Below, one piece after another: positions 54,840 to 64,000 of a stretch of 64,000 nucleotides of DNA. The DNA lies in assembly GCF_014217605.1 (NCBI RefSeq), contig NZ_CP043639.1, forward strand, positions 891,501-955,500, in the 5' to 3' direction. The stretch is from Sphingomonas sp. NBWT7. Its GTDB lineage: Bacteria > Pseudomonadota > Alphaproteobacteria > Sphingomonadales > Sphingomonadaceae. The translations under genes and the position numbers were made by a program. A model generated the notes under the pieces. It did not search any database. It was not told the DNA's origin and was given only the letters and a program-made list of their open reading frames with translations. Each line of letters starts with the position of its first letter. Position 1 is the stretch's first letter.

Positions 54840-56096
54840 TCAGCGCCAACGGACGATCCGTGTCACGTTGTCGGCGATCGGGCGAACCGGAGCCGTCAGC
54901 CGCGGGATGGCGTTCTCGACCAGCATCGCCAAGCCCTCCTCGCTAAGGAAGCCGCCACGGATTAACGAGCGATCGACGAAGACGCGCCGGACCGACGACC
55001 AGAGCGCCTCGTCGGGACGCGGCGGCGCCTGCCAGAAATCCTCCAGCGCGCCGCGATGCACCACGCCGTCGACATCGTAGACCGCCCGGCCAATCACCGC
55101 GACCGGGATGCCGAGATTGAGTGCCAGCGTGCCGACCGTACTGTTGACCATCACTGCGCCGGCGCTGTTGGGAAGGATCGCATTGAGATCCCCATCACCG
55201 ATATAGACCACACGATCGCCGACCCCGTGCCGGCGGGCTAGCCGGGCGGTGATAGTACGCCACGGGACCAACCCGTTGTCCAACGGGTGCCGCTTCACCA
55301 ACAGCTGCGCGTCGCGCGGCGCCGCCTCCGCGAAGTTCTTGATGATGAAACGCAGCGCAGCCCGCATATCATTGAACGGTGAATGGACGCGCAATTGGTA
55401 ATCGGAATTCAGTTGCAGCGGCACGAGGAAGATGGGGCGCTGATCGCGTTCCTCGAGCACCCGGCGCAATGTTCGCCGTGACAGGCGGCGCTCAATCCCG
55501 CTGTTCGCCGCCCACAGAAACCAGCCGATCGCCTCGATCAGCGGACTATATGGCCGATGCGTCCGATAGAAGGGGTAGAGGGGCATCAGGAACATTGTCG
55601 CGAGCAGGTGACATATCGTTTCGATGGCACGGCGACGGAAGCTCGCCGCGATCGGCGGCCCGGCCGGTTCTGGAGGCAGCCGCTGCGCCTCCGCACGAAA
55701 CCACGCCGGATCGCGAGGCAGGCGCGAATGGCCGTTCACCCCGCCCTCTTCCAATGTCACGAAATCCGGGCGGATATAGCCTTCTTCCAGGACATGAACG
55801 CGCAGGTCACGCACCTTTGCCATGCCGTGCGCGCTGGTGTGATGCGGCCGGCAATCGCCGAACAGAACGAGATCGGTGATTTCGTGCTTCACAAGATAAT
55901 CGTCGACGAACACGGGCCACGACCGCAGCGTGCCACGATAATTCGTCGCCTGCCCCGGCCAGTCGAGCTGGTCGCCGCCGCACAGGTTGATCCGGTGCAC
56001 CACGTGACCCCGCGACGCGAGCGCGCCGGCGAGCCGCGCGAAATACGACCCATGCGGACCTTGCAGAAACAGAAAGACGCGCCGCTCACCGTCCAT
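54840..56096 (-). CDS. kpsS: capsular polysaccharide biosynthesis protein KpsS-like
   Basis: Cytosolic enzyme of about 418 residues. In group-2 capsules KpsS adds the first Kdo to the phosphatidylglycerol terminus. Motifs seen: FLFLQGPHGSYFARLAGAL, VHVLEEGYIRPDFVTLE, PLQLNSDYQLRVHSPF and VMVNSTVGTLALNLGIP. ATG 56096 overlaps the kpsC stop (TGATG). Annotation is from family pattern, so activity is inferred. Confidence 0.88.
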   Translation of the reverse strand: MDGERRVFLFLQGPHGSYFARLAGALASRGHVVHRINLCGGDQLDWPGQATNYRGTLRSWPVFVDDYLVKHEITDLVLFGDCRPHHTSAHGMAKVRDLRVHVLEEGYIRPDFVTLEEGGVNGHSRLPRDPAWFRAEAQRLPPEPAGPPIAASFRRRAIETICHLLATMFLMPLYPFYRTHRPYSPLIEAIGWFLWAANSGIERRLSRRTLRRVLEERDQRPIFLVPLQLNSDYQLRVHSPFNDMRAALRFIIKNFAEAAPRDAQLLVKRHPLDNGLVPWRTITARLARRHGVGDRVVYIGDGDLNAILPNSAGAVMVNSTVGTLALNLGIPVAVIGRAVYDVDGVVHRGALEDFWQAPPRPDEALWSSVRRVFVDRSLIRGGFLSEEGLAMLVENAIPRLTAPVRPIADNVTRIVRWR

Positions 56097-57505
56097 CAGG
56101 CGCGGCCTTCGATCCGTCGCATCACACGACGCGTCGCGCCCAGCGTCCTGCGAAATCCAGTCAGCAGCGTATCCGAGCCGACCGCGTTGGCCGCGAGCCG
56201 ATCGACCAGCACCTCGACCGGGCATGGCAGCAGCGTTACCGGATCGCGATAACGCGGCGCGAGAATGAGGCTGGTGGCGACCAGTGCGTCGAGCGCGAGG
56301 CGGCGCGTCCGACGTACCGGCATCGGGGCAAGATCGCGCGTCAGCCCCCAACCTGCGTAGAACGGAACGCCGTGCACGGTCACCGGTACGTCGCGCAGCA
56401 GTGCTTCGAAGCCGGTGAGCGATGAAACGACATGCACTGCATCTACGCGTTCGATCAGTGAGAGCAGCGATCCACCCCCCAATGTCAGATCGACGTGACG
56501 ATCGCCGGCCAGATCACCGGCGCGCAGGCCAGTGCACACATCGGGATGCGGGCGATAGATGATGAATGCATCCGGCTCGCTCGCACGCACGCGTTCCACG
56601 AAACGCGCCGTGCCCGACGGCCCGCCGGCGTGCCTTACCGAAAGGTCGTCCGACACCTGCCCCACGGCCAGCACGATCCGGCGATCGGACGGAAGCGGGG
56701 GCAACGGCGTGGCGCGGTCGATCCCGTACTTGCCGATCCGTGCGGTGATGATGCGGCGCCGTAGCCGTGCTGCCCGCTCCAGTATATCGTCGTCGAACGC
56801 ATGGTGTTGCAGCAGCTGTTCCACACTGCTTTCCCGCGTGGGATCGTAATGGATCCCACCCGTCGGATCGACGATGACGGACATCGGGGGACGGCATTCG
56901 ACGCCGAGGCCCGAAGAGCGAATAAAGCCGTCCTCCACCTGCCACGCCGCACCGCCCCCGCGATCGATCTGCGTGGCGAAGCCGGGCGGTACACGCGACG
57001 GCCAATAGGCAATCGCCGCATCGGCAGCGGCGCCTCCCGTCATATCGCCGGCAGCGGCGAAAAGCAGCGACTTGCGACCGTTCCACAGAAATTGACGCAT
57101 CGCGTCGCGTTTCCAAGCCGCCATGCCAACGGCCGCGCCGATCCGGCAATTTGCGTCGATCGTCCGTCGCCAATCGGCCAGGATGGTGATGGCCGCCTGT
57201 ACGTCGATCGGCTCGCCGCTGAAGGGATCGCGGTAGGATGCGCCTTCCAGCGCGGCGATGACGGTTGCCGTCTTATCGCCCTCGCGGACGGCGCGCACGA
57301 TCCGTGCGTCGGGGCCGTCGCTTTTTTGGTGTCGCCAGGGGTCATCATCGGACCAGAAGGCCCCGCCTACCTGAGCCGATCGAAGCAGTGCCAGCGTCCC
57401 ATCGATGTCGTCGACCCGCGATCGTCCAGGGACCGACACCGCGGCGACGTGACGCGGCACCCACGGAAAGGGCGGCGACCGCAGGAAAAAGGAGGGCGTC
57501 GGCAC
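56096..57505 (-). CDS. kpsC: KpsC-like beta-Kdo transferase, one module
   Basis: A 469-residue protein of the KpsC/LipA family, which extends the poly-Kdo linker. Typical motifs are WQVEDGFIRSSGLG, GGIHYDPT, IYRPHPDV and VVSSLTGFEALLRDVPVTVHG. E. coli KpsC (675 residues) has two such modules; here only one is recognisable, plus a divergent N-terminal region of about 180 residues. It starts with GTG 57505 (GAGG 7 bases upstream) and overlaps kpsS. Confidence 0.85.
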   Translation of the reverse strand: MPTPSFFLRSPPFPWVPRHVAAVSVPGRSRVDDIDGTLALLRSAQVGGAFWSDDDPWRHQKSDGPDARIVRAVREGDKTATVIAALEGASYRDPFSGEPIDVQAAITILADWRRTIDANCRIGAAVGMAAWKRDAMRQFLWNGRKSLLFAAAGDMTGGAAADAAIAYWPSRVPPGFATQIDRGGGAAWQVEDGFIRSSGLGVECRPPMSVIVDPTGGIHYDPTRESSVEQLLQHHAFDDDILERAARLRRRIITARIGKYGIDRATPLPPLPSDRRIVLAVGQVSDDLSVRHAGGPSGTARFVERVRASEPDAFIIYRPHPDVCTGLRAGDLAGDRHVDLTLGGGSLLSLIERVDAVHVVSSLTGFEALLRDVPVTVHGVPFYAGWGLTRDLAPMPVRRTRRLALDALVATSLILAPRYRDPVTLLPCPVEVLVDRLAANAVGSDTLLTGFRRTLGATRRVMRRIEGRA

Positions 57506-57528
57506 CCTTCAGCCTCGCTCGTGGTCGC

Positions 57529-58698
57529 CTACGCTGCGTGCTCGCGCACGCCTGCGGCAATCAGCCAGCCGATCGCATAGACGACGAGCAGACCGCAAAA
57601 CACCGTCAGAAGCGTCAACGCGCGCTTGGGATATAGTGATTTGACCGGCCTGTTCGGCTCGACGATTCGCGCGACATACAGCTGCTGGCGTACCGCATTC
57701 TGCCGCGCCGCCTCGTAGCTAGCGCTCGCCGCTTCATACCTTTTGGCAAGCAATTCCTGCTGGATGCGCAGCCGTTCATAACCGCCAAGTCCGGCGGCGA
57801 TCGTGCTGGATCCCCCCGTCAGCCGCCCGTTCTGCGCCGCCAATTGGCGCTCGAGGCTGCGGATCTGCTGCTGCAATGCCTCAACCTGTGGGCTGGCCCC
57901 GCCGATCAGCGCCTGCGTCGTTGCAAGCTGCGCACGCGCCGCGGACAGTTCCTGCGACAGGCGGGAGACAAGGGCGATCTGCGCCTGGGCGGTCCCCGCC
58001 GGATCGACGTCGCGCTCCGACTGGCGGAAACGGGTCATCTGCGTTTGGACCTGCCCCAATGCACGTTCCGCCTCGTCGAGCTGGCGACGGGACAGCGCCA
58101 CAGCGTCGGCGAACCCGCGGATGTTGATCTCGTTCACCCGCTGCTCCCCCAGCATTAGCAGCGTGCTGGTGAGACGATAGGCATCGTCCGGACGAAAGGC
58201 CCGCGCCTTCAGCGTGGTGATGCCGGTATCGGTGTCGTAGTAAACGTCGACCTGCTTCTGATAATAGCGCAGCAGATACTCGGGCGTCGGTGATTCCATC
58301 GGCAAACGGCTGCCGATATCCGCTTCCGGTCGCCGGAACAGTTTCACCAGATCGAGTCGCTTCTGCAGGGTGTCGACCACGTCGTGCGACGTCAGATAAT
58401 CAGACACGCTCTGTGCTTCGCCCGATGCAGCGCCGCCCGCCGCCCCGCCCAGTCCGAGCGCGGCGCCAATCCCGCTGGCAGGCGCAGCGGTCGTTCCGCC
58501 CTGCGTGCGCACCAGGAAATGGGCTTCGGACACATATTGGTTCGACGCGAGCGCGTAGAGATAGGTCGCCAGTAGCAGCGTCGGCGCCACGACCACGAGG
58601 AGGAACCATTTGTTGCGCCGAGCGAAGCGCGCCAGGCGCTCGCCCGGCGAAAGCGACGGCGCGGCCTGGACTTCCGCCGGCGTCATGAAACCGTGCAC
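57529..58698 (-). CDS. kpsE: capsule export inner-membrane protein KpsE-like (PCP family)
   Basis: A 389-residue polysaccharide co-polymerase with one TM near 33-53 (FLLVVVAPTLLLATYLYAL) and another near 365-385, flanking a large periplasmic coiled-coil region (about 180-320). It links the inner-membrane ABC exporter to the outer-membrane channel. The GTG 58698 has AGGGGA 7 bases upstream, so it is preferred over ATG 58686. The neighbours are KpsM and KpsC. Confidence 0.92.
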   Translation of the reverse strand: MHGFMTPAEVQAAPSLSPGERLARFARRNKWFLLVVVAPTLLLATYLYALASNQYVSEAHFLVRTQGGTTAAPASGIGAALGLGGAAGGAASGEAQSVSDYLTSHDVVDTLQKRLDLVKLFRRPEADIGSRLPMESPTPEYLLRYYQKQVDVYYDTDTGITTLKARAFRPDDAYRLTSTLLMLGEQRVNEINIRGFADAVALSRRQLDEAERALGQVQTQMTRFRQSERDVDPAGTAQAQIALVSRLSQELSAARAQLATTQALIGGASPQVEALQQQIRSLERQLAAQNGRLTGGSSTIAAGLGGYERLRIQQELLAKRYEAASASYEAARQNAVRQQLYVARIVEPNRPVKSLYPKRALTLLTVFCGLLVVYAIGWLIAAGVREHAA

Positions 58699-58741
58699 GT
58701 AGTTTTCCCCTCGTCCGCCCGCTCGCCGCTGACGACGCGCC

Positions 58742-59557
58742 CTACGGCTTGTGAATACGCTGGCGCGCCGTCGAAATCAAAAGAAGACCGATCAGCAGTG
58801 TGCCGAGAATCCAAGCAGCGAGATAATAGCCGTCGATATATTCGGGATGTGCCGATTTGAACCAGCCGTAGCGCATGATCTCATAGATGTGGACGAGCGG
58901 AATCTTCAGCAGGAAATCGCGAATACCGCCCGGCAACCCGTTCATCACGAAGAAGGCGCCGGACAACGGCATCATGATATAGACCATCGGATGGATCAGC
59001 CGCCCGACCGCGGGGCGCTCGTGCGTCAATCCGCACACGACGAGTGAAAGCGCAAAGGATTGCAGAAACATCAGTGCGACACCGAACAGGTAGATGAGCG
59101 GCCGTTCGGGCGGATTGGCAATGCCGGTGGCGACGGCCAACCCCATGAGAATGGTGAATGCCATGAAGGTGCCCGCCTGTTCGAGCAACGCGCGCGACAC
59201 CAGAATGTCGATCGGCTTGATGATCCGGTGATAGAATAACGACAGACTACTCTCGAGCGCGCCCTCCGATCGGCTGACCATCGAACGGAAGGTCATGAAG
59301 TTGCAATAGCCGATCAGCGCCATCGGAACCGGCTTCATGTCCCCCGAGAAATGATTTGGCGTGCGCGAATGCAGCAGGCCGATCGCGCTGGCGAGCAGCA
59401 GCGGCTCGAGGATCAGCCAGAGATATCCGATATTCTGGCGGCCATAGCGCGTGTGCAAGTCGCGCAGGATCAACGCGGCGATAACACGGCGCTGAACGCG
59501 AAAACCACGACGGAGCGATCCGTGCATTCGCGGCCGATCGTCGATCACGCTCGCCAT
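58742..59557 (-). CDS. kpsM: capsule ABC exporter permease KpsM-like
   Basis: ABC-2 type permease of 271 residues with about six membrane helices and the family start RVIAALILRDLHTRYGRQNIGYLW. It forms the membrane part of the capsule exporter with KpsT, whose gene is divergent at 62138. It lies 43 bases before kpsE. Confidence 0.92.
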   Translation of the reverse strand: MASVIDDRPRMHGSLRRGFRVQRRVIAALILRDLHTRYGRQNIGYLWLILEPLLLASAIGLLHSRTPNHFSGDMKPVPMALIGYCNFMTFRSMVSRSEGALESSLSLFYHRIIKPIDILVSRALLEQAGTFMAFTILMGLAVATGIANPPERPLIYLFGVALMFLQSFALSLVVCGLTHERPAVGRLIHPMVYIMMPLSGAFFVMNGLPGGIRDFLLKIPLVHIYEIMRYGWFKSAHPEYIDGYYLAAWILGTLLIGLLLISTARQRIHKP

Positions 59558-59610
59558 GTTATACGCACTGCCCCCGGGTTTTACTGAAGGACGGCTAGCC
59601 GATCGCAGGC

Positions 59611-60939
59611 TCAGCGAAAAGGGCCGTGCGTCGCCGGGGCCTCGAGGACACGCGTATAGAGTGCGTGCAGCGCTCGACGATGCGCGTCGAGGCCATAACG
59701 CGCCGATTGGGCGTAGCCGGCGGCGGAGAGCCGCAATCGCAATGCCGCCGACGCGTCGATCCGCCGTATTGCACCCGCCAGCGCCCCGACATCGTACGGA
59801 TCGATCAACAGCGCAGCGTCCCCCGCCACTTCGGGCAGCGACGCCCTGTCGCTGGTGATGACCGGCACCCCACGCTGCATCGCCTCGAGCACCGGAAGTC
59901 CGAACCCTTCATAGAGCGACGGAAACACGACGGCGCGGGCATTGGCGACGAGATGCATCAGCAGCCGCCGTGGCAGGTAATCGAGCTGGACGATCCTCGC
60001 GCCGCCTGCCCCGCCGCGCTTGGCGATCGCCTCGGCGAGCCGCAATTCCTCGGTTTGCTGCCAGCCGCGCGCACCGACGATGACAAGCGGCGCTGCACTG
60101 TCCGTCGATAGATACGCCTCGATCAGCCGTGCGATATTCTTCTTCGGCTCGATCGCGCCGAAATAAAGGAAGTAGCCACCGGGTGGCAGGCCGAATACCG
60201 CGCCAACGTCGACCGCCTCGTCAACATCGCTCTCCGGGACCGGGGCGTGCTGGTAGGTATTGGTGATCCGATCAGGGTTGGCGCCAAACAGGTCGATGAT
60301 GTCGCGGCGACTTGATTCGGAAACCGTCACCACATGGTCGCCTTGCGCGATGCAGCGTTCGATCAGCCGGAAATAGAGACGCTTTCGGTCGAGCGTGGCG
60401 AAGGGCAGTTTCAGCGGCACCAGATCATGCAGCGTATAGATGTTGCGCGCGCCAGCTATCCGCACCGGAACCGGATAGGTCCAGTGCATGATGGCAGGCG
60501 GCCTGGACACCTCAACCTCAAGCAGGCGCTGGGTGCGACGGAAGTAACGGTCGGCGCGCTCGAACAAGAAGGCAGCGCTGTACAAGCGGTCGAACGTCGG
60601 CAGGCGGTCGGCGAAACCCTGTCGCTCGATCGCATCGCTCTGTGGTATGTCGGTTAAAGCCAACCCGCGCCGGGTAGTTACACGATCGATCAGGCCACGG
60701 GCCCAGGCGGGTCCGCGCCGCGGCGGCAGGCCGCGCCCCAGTGCTTCGTAATAGAGGATTTCGCGTAGCCTGGGGTCGCGACCCACCGGCATCCCGAATA
60801 TGCCATGCAGCGGCAGGCCAAGGGCGCGCACGGCCTCCGCCACCGCCAGTCCATAGGTAGCGACACCCGTACCATGCGGCAGGATCAGATTGTAGCCGTC
60901 GATCCCGATCGCCGGTACGTCGGCAGCGCTATCCCCCAT
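59611..60939 (-). CDS. glycosyltransferase family 4 protein (tandem copy 2)
   Basis: A 442-residue GT-B enzyme with GT4 motifs [21 protein letters not shown] and [17 protein letters not shown]. It shares the [26 protein letters not shown] block with the upstream neighbour, suggesting tandem duplication. The start is ATG 60939; GTG 60948 is an alternative just after the upstream stop. Confidence 0.9.
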   Translation of the reverse strand: MGDSAADVPAIGIDGYNLILPHGTGVATYGLAVAEAVRALGLPLHGIFGMPVGRDPRLREILYYEALGRGLPPRRGPAWARGLIDRVTTRRGLALTDIPQSDAIERQGFADRLPTFDRLYSAAFLFERADRYFRRTQRLLEVEVSRPPAIMHWTYPVPVRIAGARNIYTLHDLVPLKLPFATLDRKRLYFRLIERCIAQGDHVVTVSESSRRDIIDLFGANPDRITNTYQHAPVPESDVDEAVDVGAVFGLPPGGYFLYFGAIEPKKNIARLIEAYLSTDSAAPLVIVGARGWQQTEELRLAEAIAKRGGAGGARIVQLDYLPRRLLMHLVANARAVVFPSLYEGFGLPVLEAMQRGVPVITSDRASLPEVAGDAALLIDPYDVGALAGAIRRIDASAALRLRLSAAGYAQSARYGLDAHRRALHALYTRVLEAPATHGPFR

Positions 60940-60950
60940 GGTTGCCACGC

Positions 60951-62090
60951 CTAACTCACCAAACGGGAATCGCCAGCGAATTCGCGGTGCAGCGCGCGAA
61001 CACGTTCGCCGAAGGCGATCGGCGTGAACCTGGCCACGTGGCCCAGTCCGCGCTCGCTGAGCGCGCGCCGGAGGTCCCGGTCCCGGCTCAAGGCGAGCAG
61101 GCCGCCCGCGATCGCGTCGACGTCGCTCGGATCGACGAGCAGCGCCGCGCGGCCAGCGATCTCGGCGACGGCGCCGTTATTCGACGCGAGCACAGGCGTT
61201 CCCAGCGCCATCGCCTCGATCACCGGCAAGCCAAATCCTTCCGCGAGCGACGGCAACAGCAGTGCGCGAGCCTGGCAGATCAGCGATACAAGTGCGTCGC
61301 GCGGCTGATAGGGCAGGACGATTACACCGTCCGGCATCGGCACACCGGCAAACGATGGCCCTGCGAGGACGAGCGGCTCGACGACGCCGCTTGCCTGCCA
61401 CCCCGCAATCAATCGCGGCAGGTTTTTTCTGGGTTCTGCCAAGCCGCAGAATAGAAAATAGTCCTTGCCCACCAGACCGGCCGGCAGTGGCCGCGACGGC
61501 TGATCGAGGTCGCTCACCGCGGCGCCAGCGTTGACGATACGATCGGACGAGATCGAAAGCGTCGCGATTATCGCATCACGCGCATGGTCCGATACCGTGA
61601 CGATGCGGTCAGCGACCGATGCGACCGCCTCAAGGCGTCGGCGCAGTCCCGCCGGCCCGATAGGGGACAGGGACGGATCGGTCAGCGGGATGACGTCGTG
61701 CACGGTGTACAGATTGATCCAGCCGGCCACACGCGCAGGGATTGGGTACGTCCAATGCATGATGCCCGGCCGCCCGGGCGCCTGCAGCTCCAGCAATTTG
61801 CCGGTGGCCGCGAAGCGCGCATGCGCTAGCCTGAATACGTCGCTGGCGAGAAACCGCTGGCCATCATCTTCGAGACGGACCGCCCCCGGCCATCTTGCGC
61901 GAAGCCCGCGCCACACGATTTCCGGCCAGTGATTGCCTGCATGCAGCGCTCCGCGCCGCGCGTCATCGAGGATCATCGCCGCCGGGCCGGTGGCGGCCAG
62001 CGCCGTGCAAAGTCCGCGTGCGTAACTTGCCACGCCCGTCGCCTCTGTCGCCGCCAGTCGTCCGTCGACGCAAACCGGCACCTTTTGCAT
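60951..62090 (-). CDS. glycosyltransferase family 4 protein (tandem copy 1)
   Basis: A 379-residue GT-B enzyme with GT4 motifs LPSLAEGFGLPVIEAMALGTPV and CGLAEPRKNLPRLIAGW. The MHWTYPIPARVAGWINLYTVHDVIPL block is nearly the same as in the next gene. It is first in the minus-strand capsule operon; ATG 62090 lies 47 bases from the divergent kpsT. Confidence 0.9.
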   Translation of the reverse strand: MQKVPVCVDGRLAATEATGVASYARGLCTALAATGPAAMILDDARRGALHAGNHWPEIVWRGLRARWPGAVRLEDDGQRFLASDVFRLAHARFAATGKLLELQAPGRPGIMHWTYPIPARVAGWINLYTVHDVIPLTDPSLSPIGPAGLRRRLEAVASVADRIVTVSDHARDAIIATLSISSDRIVNAGAAVSDLDQPSRPLPAGLVGKDYFLFCGLAEPRKNLPRLIAGWQASGVVEPLVLAGPSFAGVPMPDGVIVLPYQPRDALVSLICQARALLLPSLAEGFGLPVIEAMALGTPVLASNNGAVAEIAGRAALLVDPSDVDAIAGGLLALSRDRDLRRALSERGLGHVARFTPIAFGERVRALHREFAGDSRLVS

Positions 62091-62137
62091 AGCGTCACGA
62101 TCCACTATCGTTGGCCGACACAATCGATTGGCCCGCG

Positions 62138-62836
62138 ATGATCGTCCTCGACAACGTTTCCAAGGTCTATCACGGGCATAACGTCGACAACGAAGTGCTG
62201 CGCGATGTCAACCTCGTCATCCGCCCCGGCGACTCGATCGGCGTCTGCGGCGCCAACGGTGCGGGCAAATCGACGCTGATGAAGCTGCTGGCGGGGGTCG
62301 AGCGGCCGACGACCGGCAGAATCTCGCGAACGATGTCGGTTTCGTGGCCGATCGGATATACCACGGCCTTCCACCCCAGCCTGACGGGCGCCGACAACGC
62401 GAAGTTCATCGCCCGCATCTACGGCGTCGATGAGCGCGAGCTGCTTGCCTTCGTGAGCGATTTCGCGCAGCTCGGCTCTTACCTGCATGAGCCGATTCGT
62501 ACCTATTCGGCCGGTATGTCGGCCCGGCTGGCGTTCGGCGTCTCGCTCGCTATCAAGTTCGACTGTTACCTCGTCGATGAAGTCACCGGCGCGGGTGACG
62601 AGCGGTTCAAGGTAAAGTCCGAGGAAGCACTGCATGAGCGCCGTGAGCGCGGAACTCTGGTGATGGTGTCTCACGATACCAACACGCTGTTCCGTTATTG
62701 CCAGCGTGGCGCTGTAGTCTACGGCGGTGCCGTCACGCTTTACGATACCATCGCGGAGGCGGCGGACGTTCATCATCGACTGCAAAGCCTTGGAGCGCGC
62801 GCACGCGAAGTCGAGCGTGCGGACGCTGTGGCATAG
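62138..62836 (+). CDS. kpsT: capsule ABC exporter ATP-binding protein KpsT-like
   Basis: A 232-residue ABC ATPase. Walker A is GANGAGKST (38-46), the signature is the diverged YSAGMSARLAFGVSLA, Walker B is CYLVDEVTGAGD, and the H-loop is VSHD. It powers capsule export with KpsM. ATG 62138 gives the family start MIVLDNVSK; an upstream TTG is not needed. Unusually for kps loci it is not next to kpsM but on the opposite strand. Confidence 0.93.
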   Translation: MIVLDNVSKVYHGHNVDNEVLRDVNLVIRPGDSIGVCGANGAGKSTLMKLLAGVERPTTGRISRTMSVSWPIGYTTAFHPSLTGADNAKFIARIYGVDERELLAFVSDFAQLGSYLHEPIRTYSAGMSARLAFGVSLAIKFDCYLVDEVTGAGDERFKVKSEEALHERRERGTLVMVSHDTNTLFRYCQRGAVVYGGAVTLYDTIAEAADVHHRLQSLGARAREVERADAVA

Positions 62837-62936
62837 CCTCTGTACGCGAGGCGGATTGTCTTCGTCACGTCCACGCGATACCTGCTTTTCCTTGCGGGGT
62901 ACCGGGCCGTGCAGGGCCTATGGGTGGGGATTCTTT

Positions 62937-64000
62937 ATGCGCATTGCCGGTTTTCTCGGATCGTCGCGTGCGGTTATCGCCGCGCTCACGGCCGGGCCGT
63001 TGCTGGCGGGCTGTTCGACGCTGCCCAGCGCGGGGCCGACGGCGGCGCAGATAAACCAGGCGCTGGTTTCGCATAACCAGACCGGCTTCACGATCGTCGA
63101 TATCGACGCTCAGTCGGCCCCCGCGCTGGCCTTCACCCCGCCCGCGCCCGGTGCGCTCGCAAGCTTGGCACGCGAAGGGCGGATCGACACGATCGGTCCG
63201 GGTGACGTGCTCGACGTCAATCTCTTCGAGGTGGGGGTTACGCTTTTTACGGCACAGACGACGGGCCCGGCTCAGGGAGGTACCTTCAATCCCTCTGCGC
63301 GCGGTACCCCGCTCGGTCCGGTGCGTGTCGATGCGGGCGGCAATATCCAGCTTCCGTACATCGGTCGCCTCGCGGTCAGCGGCAAGACGCCGGGCGAGGT
63401 GGAAGGAATGATCGAACGCGGACTGCGCGGCCTGTCGCAGCGGCCGCAGGCGCTCGTGTCGATCCGCAACAACGCCTTCAACGTCTTCTACGTCTCGGGC
63501 GACGTCCGCACGCCTGGCCGGTACGAACTCGCTCTTCCGCGCGAACGATTGCTGGATGCCCTCGCGCGCGCCGGCGGCACCGTGAACCAGCCCGATGACA
63601 TGGTCGTCCGCATCACCCGTGATGGCGTGTCGGCCGAGACCCGCCTGTCGGCGGTCGACGTAGCCGGGCCTCAGAACGTCGCTTTGCTGCCGGGCGACCG
63701 GGTCGAACTGTTCAATCGTCCGCGCACTTTCCTGGTCTTCGGCGCGAGTGAAAAGGTCAGCCAAGTCGCTTTCGGCGCGAACCAGCTTTCGCTCGCGGAG
63801 GCGCTTGCCCGCGTCGGCGGCCCTAGCGAGCGGATTGCCGACGCCTCCGCCGTCTATCTCTTCCGCTACACGCCAACGGCGAGCGGGGCCGACGGCACGA
63901 CGCCCGTCATCTACCGCCTGAACATGATCCGCCCCGACAGTTATTTCCTATCGCAGCGGGTGGGGATGCACGACAAGGACGTCATCTATATCGCCACTGC
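62937..64000 (+). CDS. polysaccharide export lipoprotein, Wza/KpsD-like (3' end beyond window)
   Basis: Outer-membrane export channel, about 355 residues visible and open at the window end. The lipobox is LLAGCSTL at about 21-28. A polysaccharide-export domain follows (GPGDVLDVNLFEVG, GNIQLPYIGRLAVSGKTPGEVEGMI), then SLBB-type repeats (VSGDVRTPGRYEL, VFGASEKVSQV). GGGGA lies 6 bases before ATG 62937. It works with KpsE and KpsMT. Confidence 0.92.
   Translation, partial: MRIAGFLGSSRAVIAALTAGPLLAGCSTLPSAGPTAAQINQALVSHNQTGFTIVDIDAQSAPALAFTPPAPGALASLAREGRIDTIGPGDVLDVNLFEVGVTLFTAQTTGPAQGGTFNPSARGTPLGPVRVDAGGNIQLPYIGRLAVSGKTPGEVEGMIERGLRGLSQRPQALVSIRNNAFNVFYVSGDVRTPGRYELALPRERLLDALARAGGTVNQPDDMVVRITRDGVSAETRLSAVDVAGPQNVALLPGDRVELFNRPRTFLVFGASEKVSQVAFGANQLSLAEALARVGGPSERIADASAVYLFRYTPTASGADGTTPVIYRLNMIRPDSYFLSQRVGMHDKDVIYIAT

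Noticed and set aside
62111..62137. Upstream TTG start for kpsT
   Set aside because: The ATG at 62138 begins the conserved ABC domain; TTG starts are rare and no ribosome site supports it.

Overview
The window is a dense, high-GC chromosomal segment from an alphaproteobacterium, most likely a sphingomonad (Sphingomonas or a close relative). The grounds are gene order and family content: pckA divergent from chvI-chvG-hprK-rapZ-EIIA(Man)-ptsH, a ChpT phosphotransferase, a short HprK, frequent GTG starts and many 1-4 base overlaps between genes. The genus is an inference. I see no tRNA, rRNA operon, insertion sequence, prophage or CRISPR array. No stretch over about 300 bases lacks a gene; the longest non-coding piece is the RNase P RNA.

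Bases 1-16054 are mostly housekeeping. A minus-strand run pepA-holC-ndk-GNAT (cut by the window start) is followed by the plus-strand operon lptD-surA-pdxA-rsmA (outer-membrane biogenesis, pyridoxal phosphate, ribosome maturation). Then come guaB-rsmB-like-TPR on minus, an SPFH/NfeD membrane pair on plus, an MscS-family channel, and pckA on minus. Bases 16194-21768 hold the ChvI/ChvG two-component system with HprK, RapZ and two PTS phosphocarriers, ending in an rRNA methyltransferase and RppH. Bases 21826-32331 mix envelope and cofactor genes: DUF481, SuhB, EF-P, an M23 peptidase, an L,D-transpeptidase, ThiE, a fasciclin lipoprotein, MoaD/MoaE, PgsA, an LplT-like transporter, a gamma carbonic anhydrase and a nitronate monooxygenase.

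Bases 32342-43267 hold a ferredoxin-like protein, a J-domain protein, rnpB, an AmpD-like amidase, a DMT transporter, a compact chemotaxis operon cheA-cheW-cheY-cheB-cheR, chpT, a JAMM metalloprotease, an RluA-family pseudouridine synthase and rpoH. The rpoH leader can fold so that its Shine-Dalgarno is paired, and the rpoH 3' end carries a terminator-like stem that abuts the next start codon.

Bases 43337-64000 are the accessory, cell-surface part. They contain an uncharacterised polytopic protein, a sulfotransferase, a 56-residue membrane peptide, a 1419-residue multi-domain glycosyltransferase, a second GT2 protein, a methyltransferase-like protein, an FkbM methyltransferase and a group-2-type capsule locus. 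That locus has KpsS, a one-module KpsC, KpsE, KpsM and three GT4 enzymes on minus, with KpsT and a Wza/KpsD-like export lipoprotein (cut by the window end) divergent on plus. Together they predict an ABC-exported, probably Kdo-anchored capsular polysaccharide that may be sulfated and O-methylated. The giant glycosyltransferase and its neighbours are the best candidates for new biology here.
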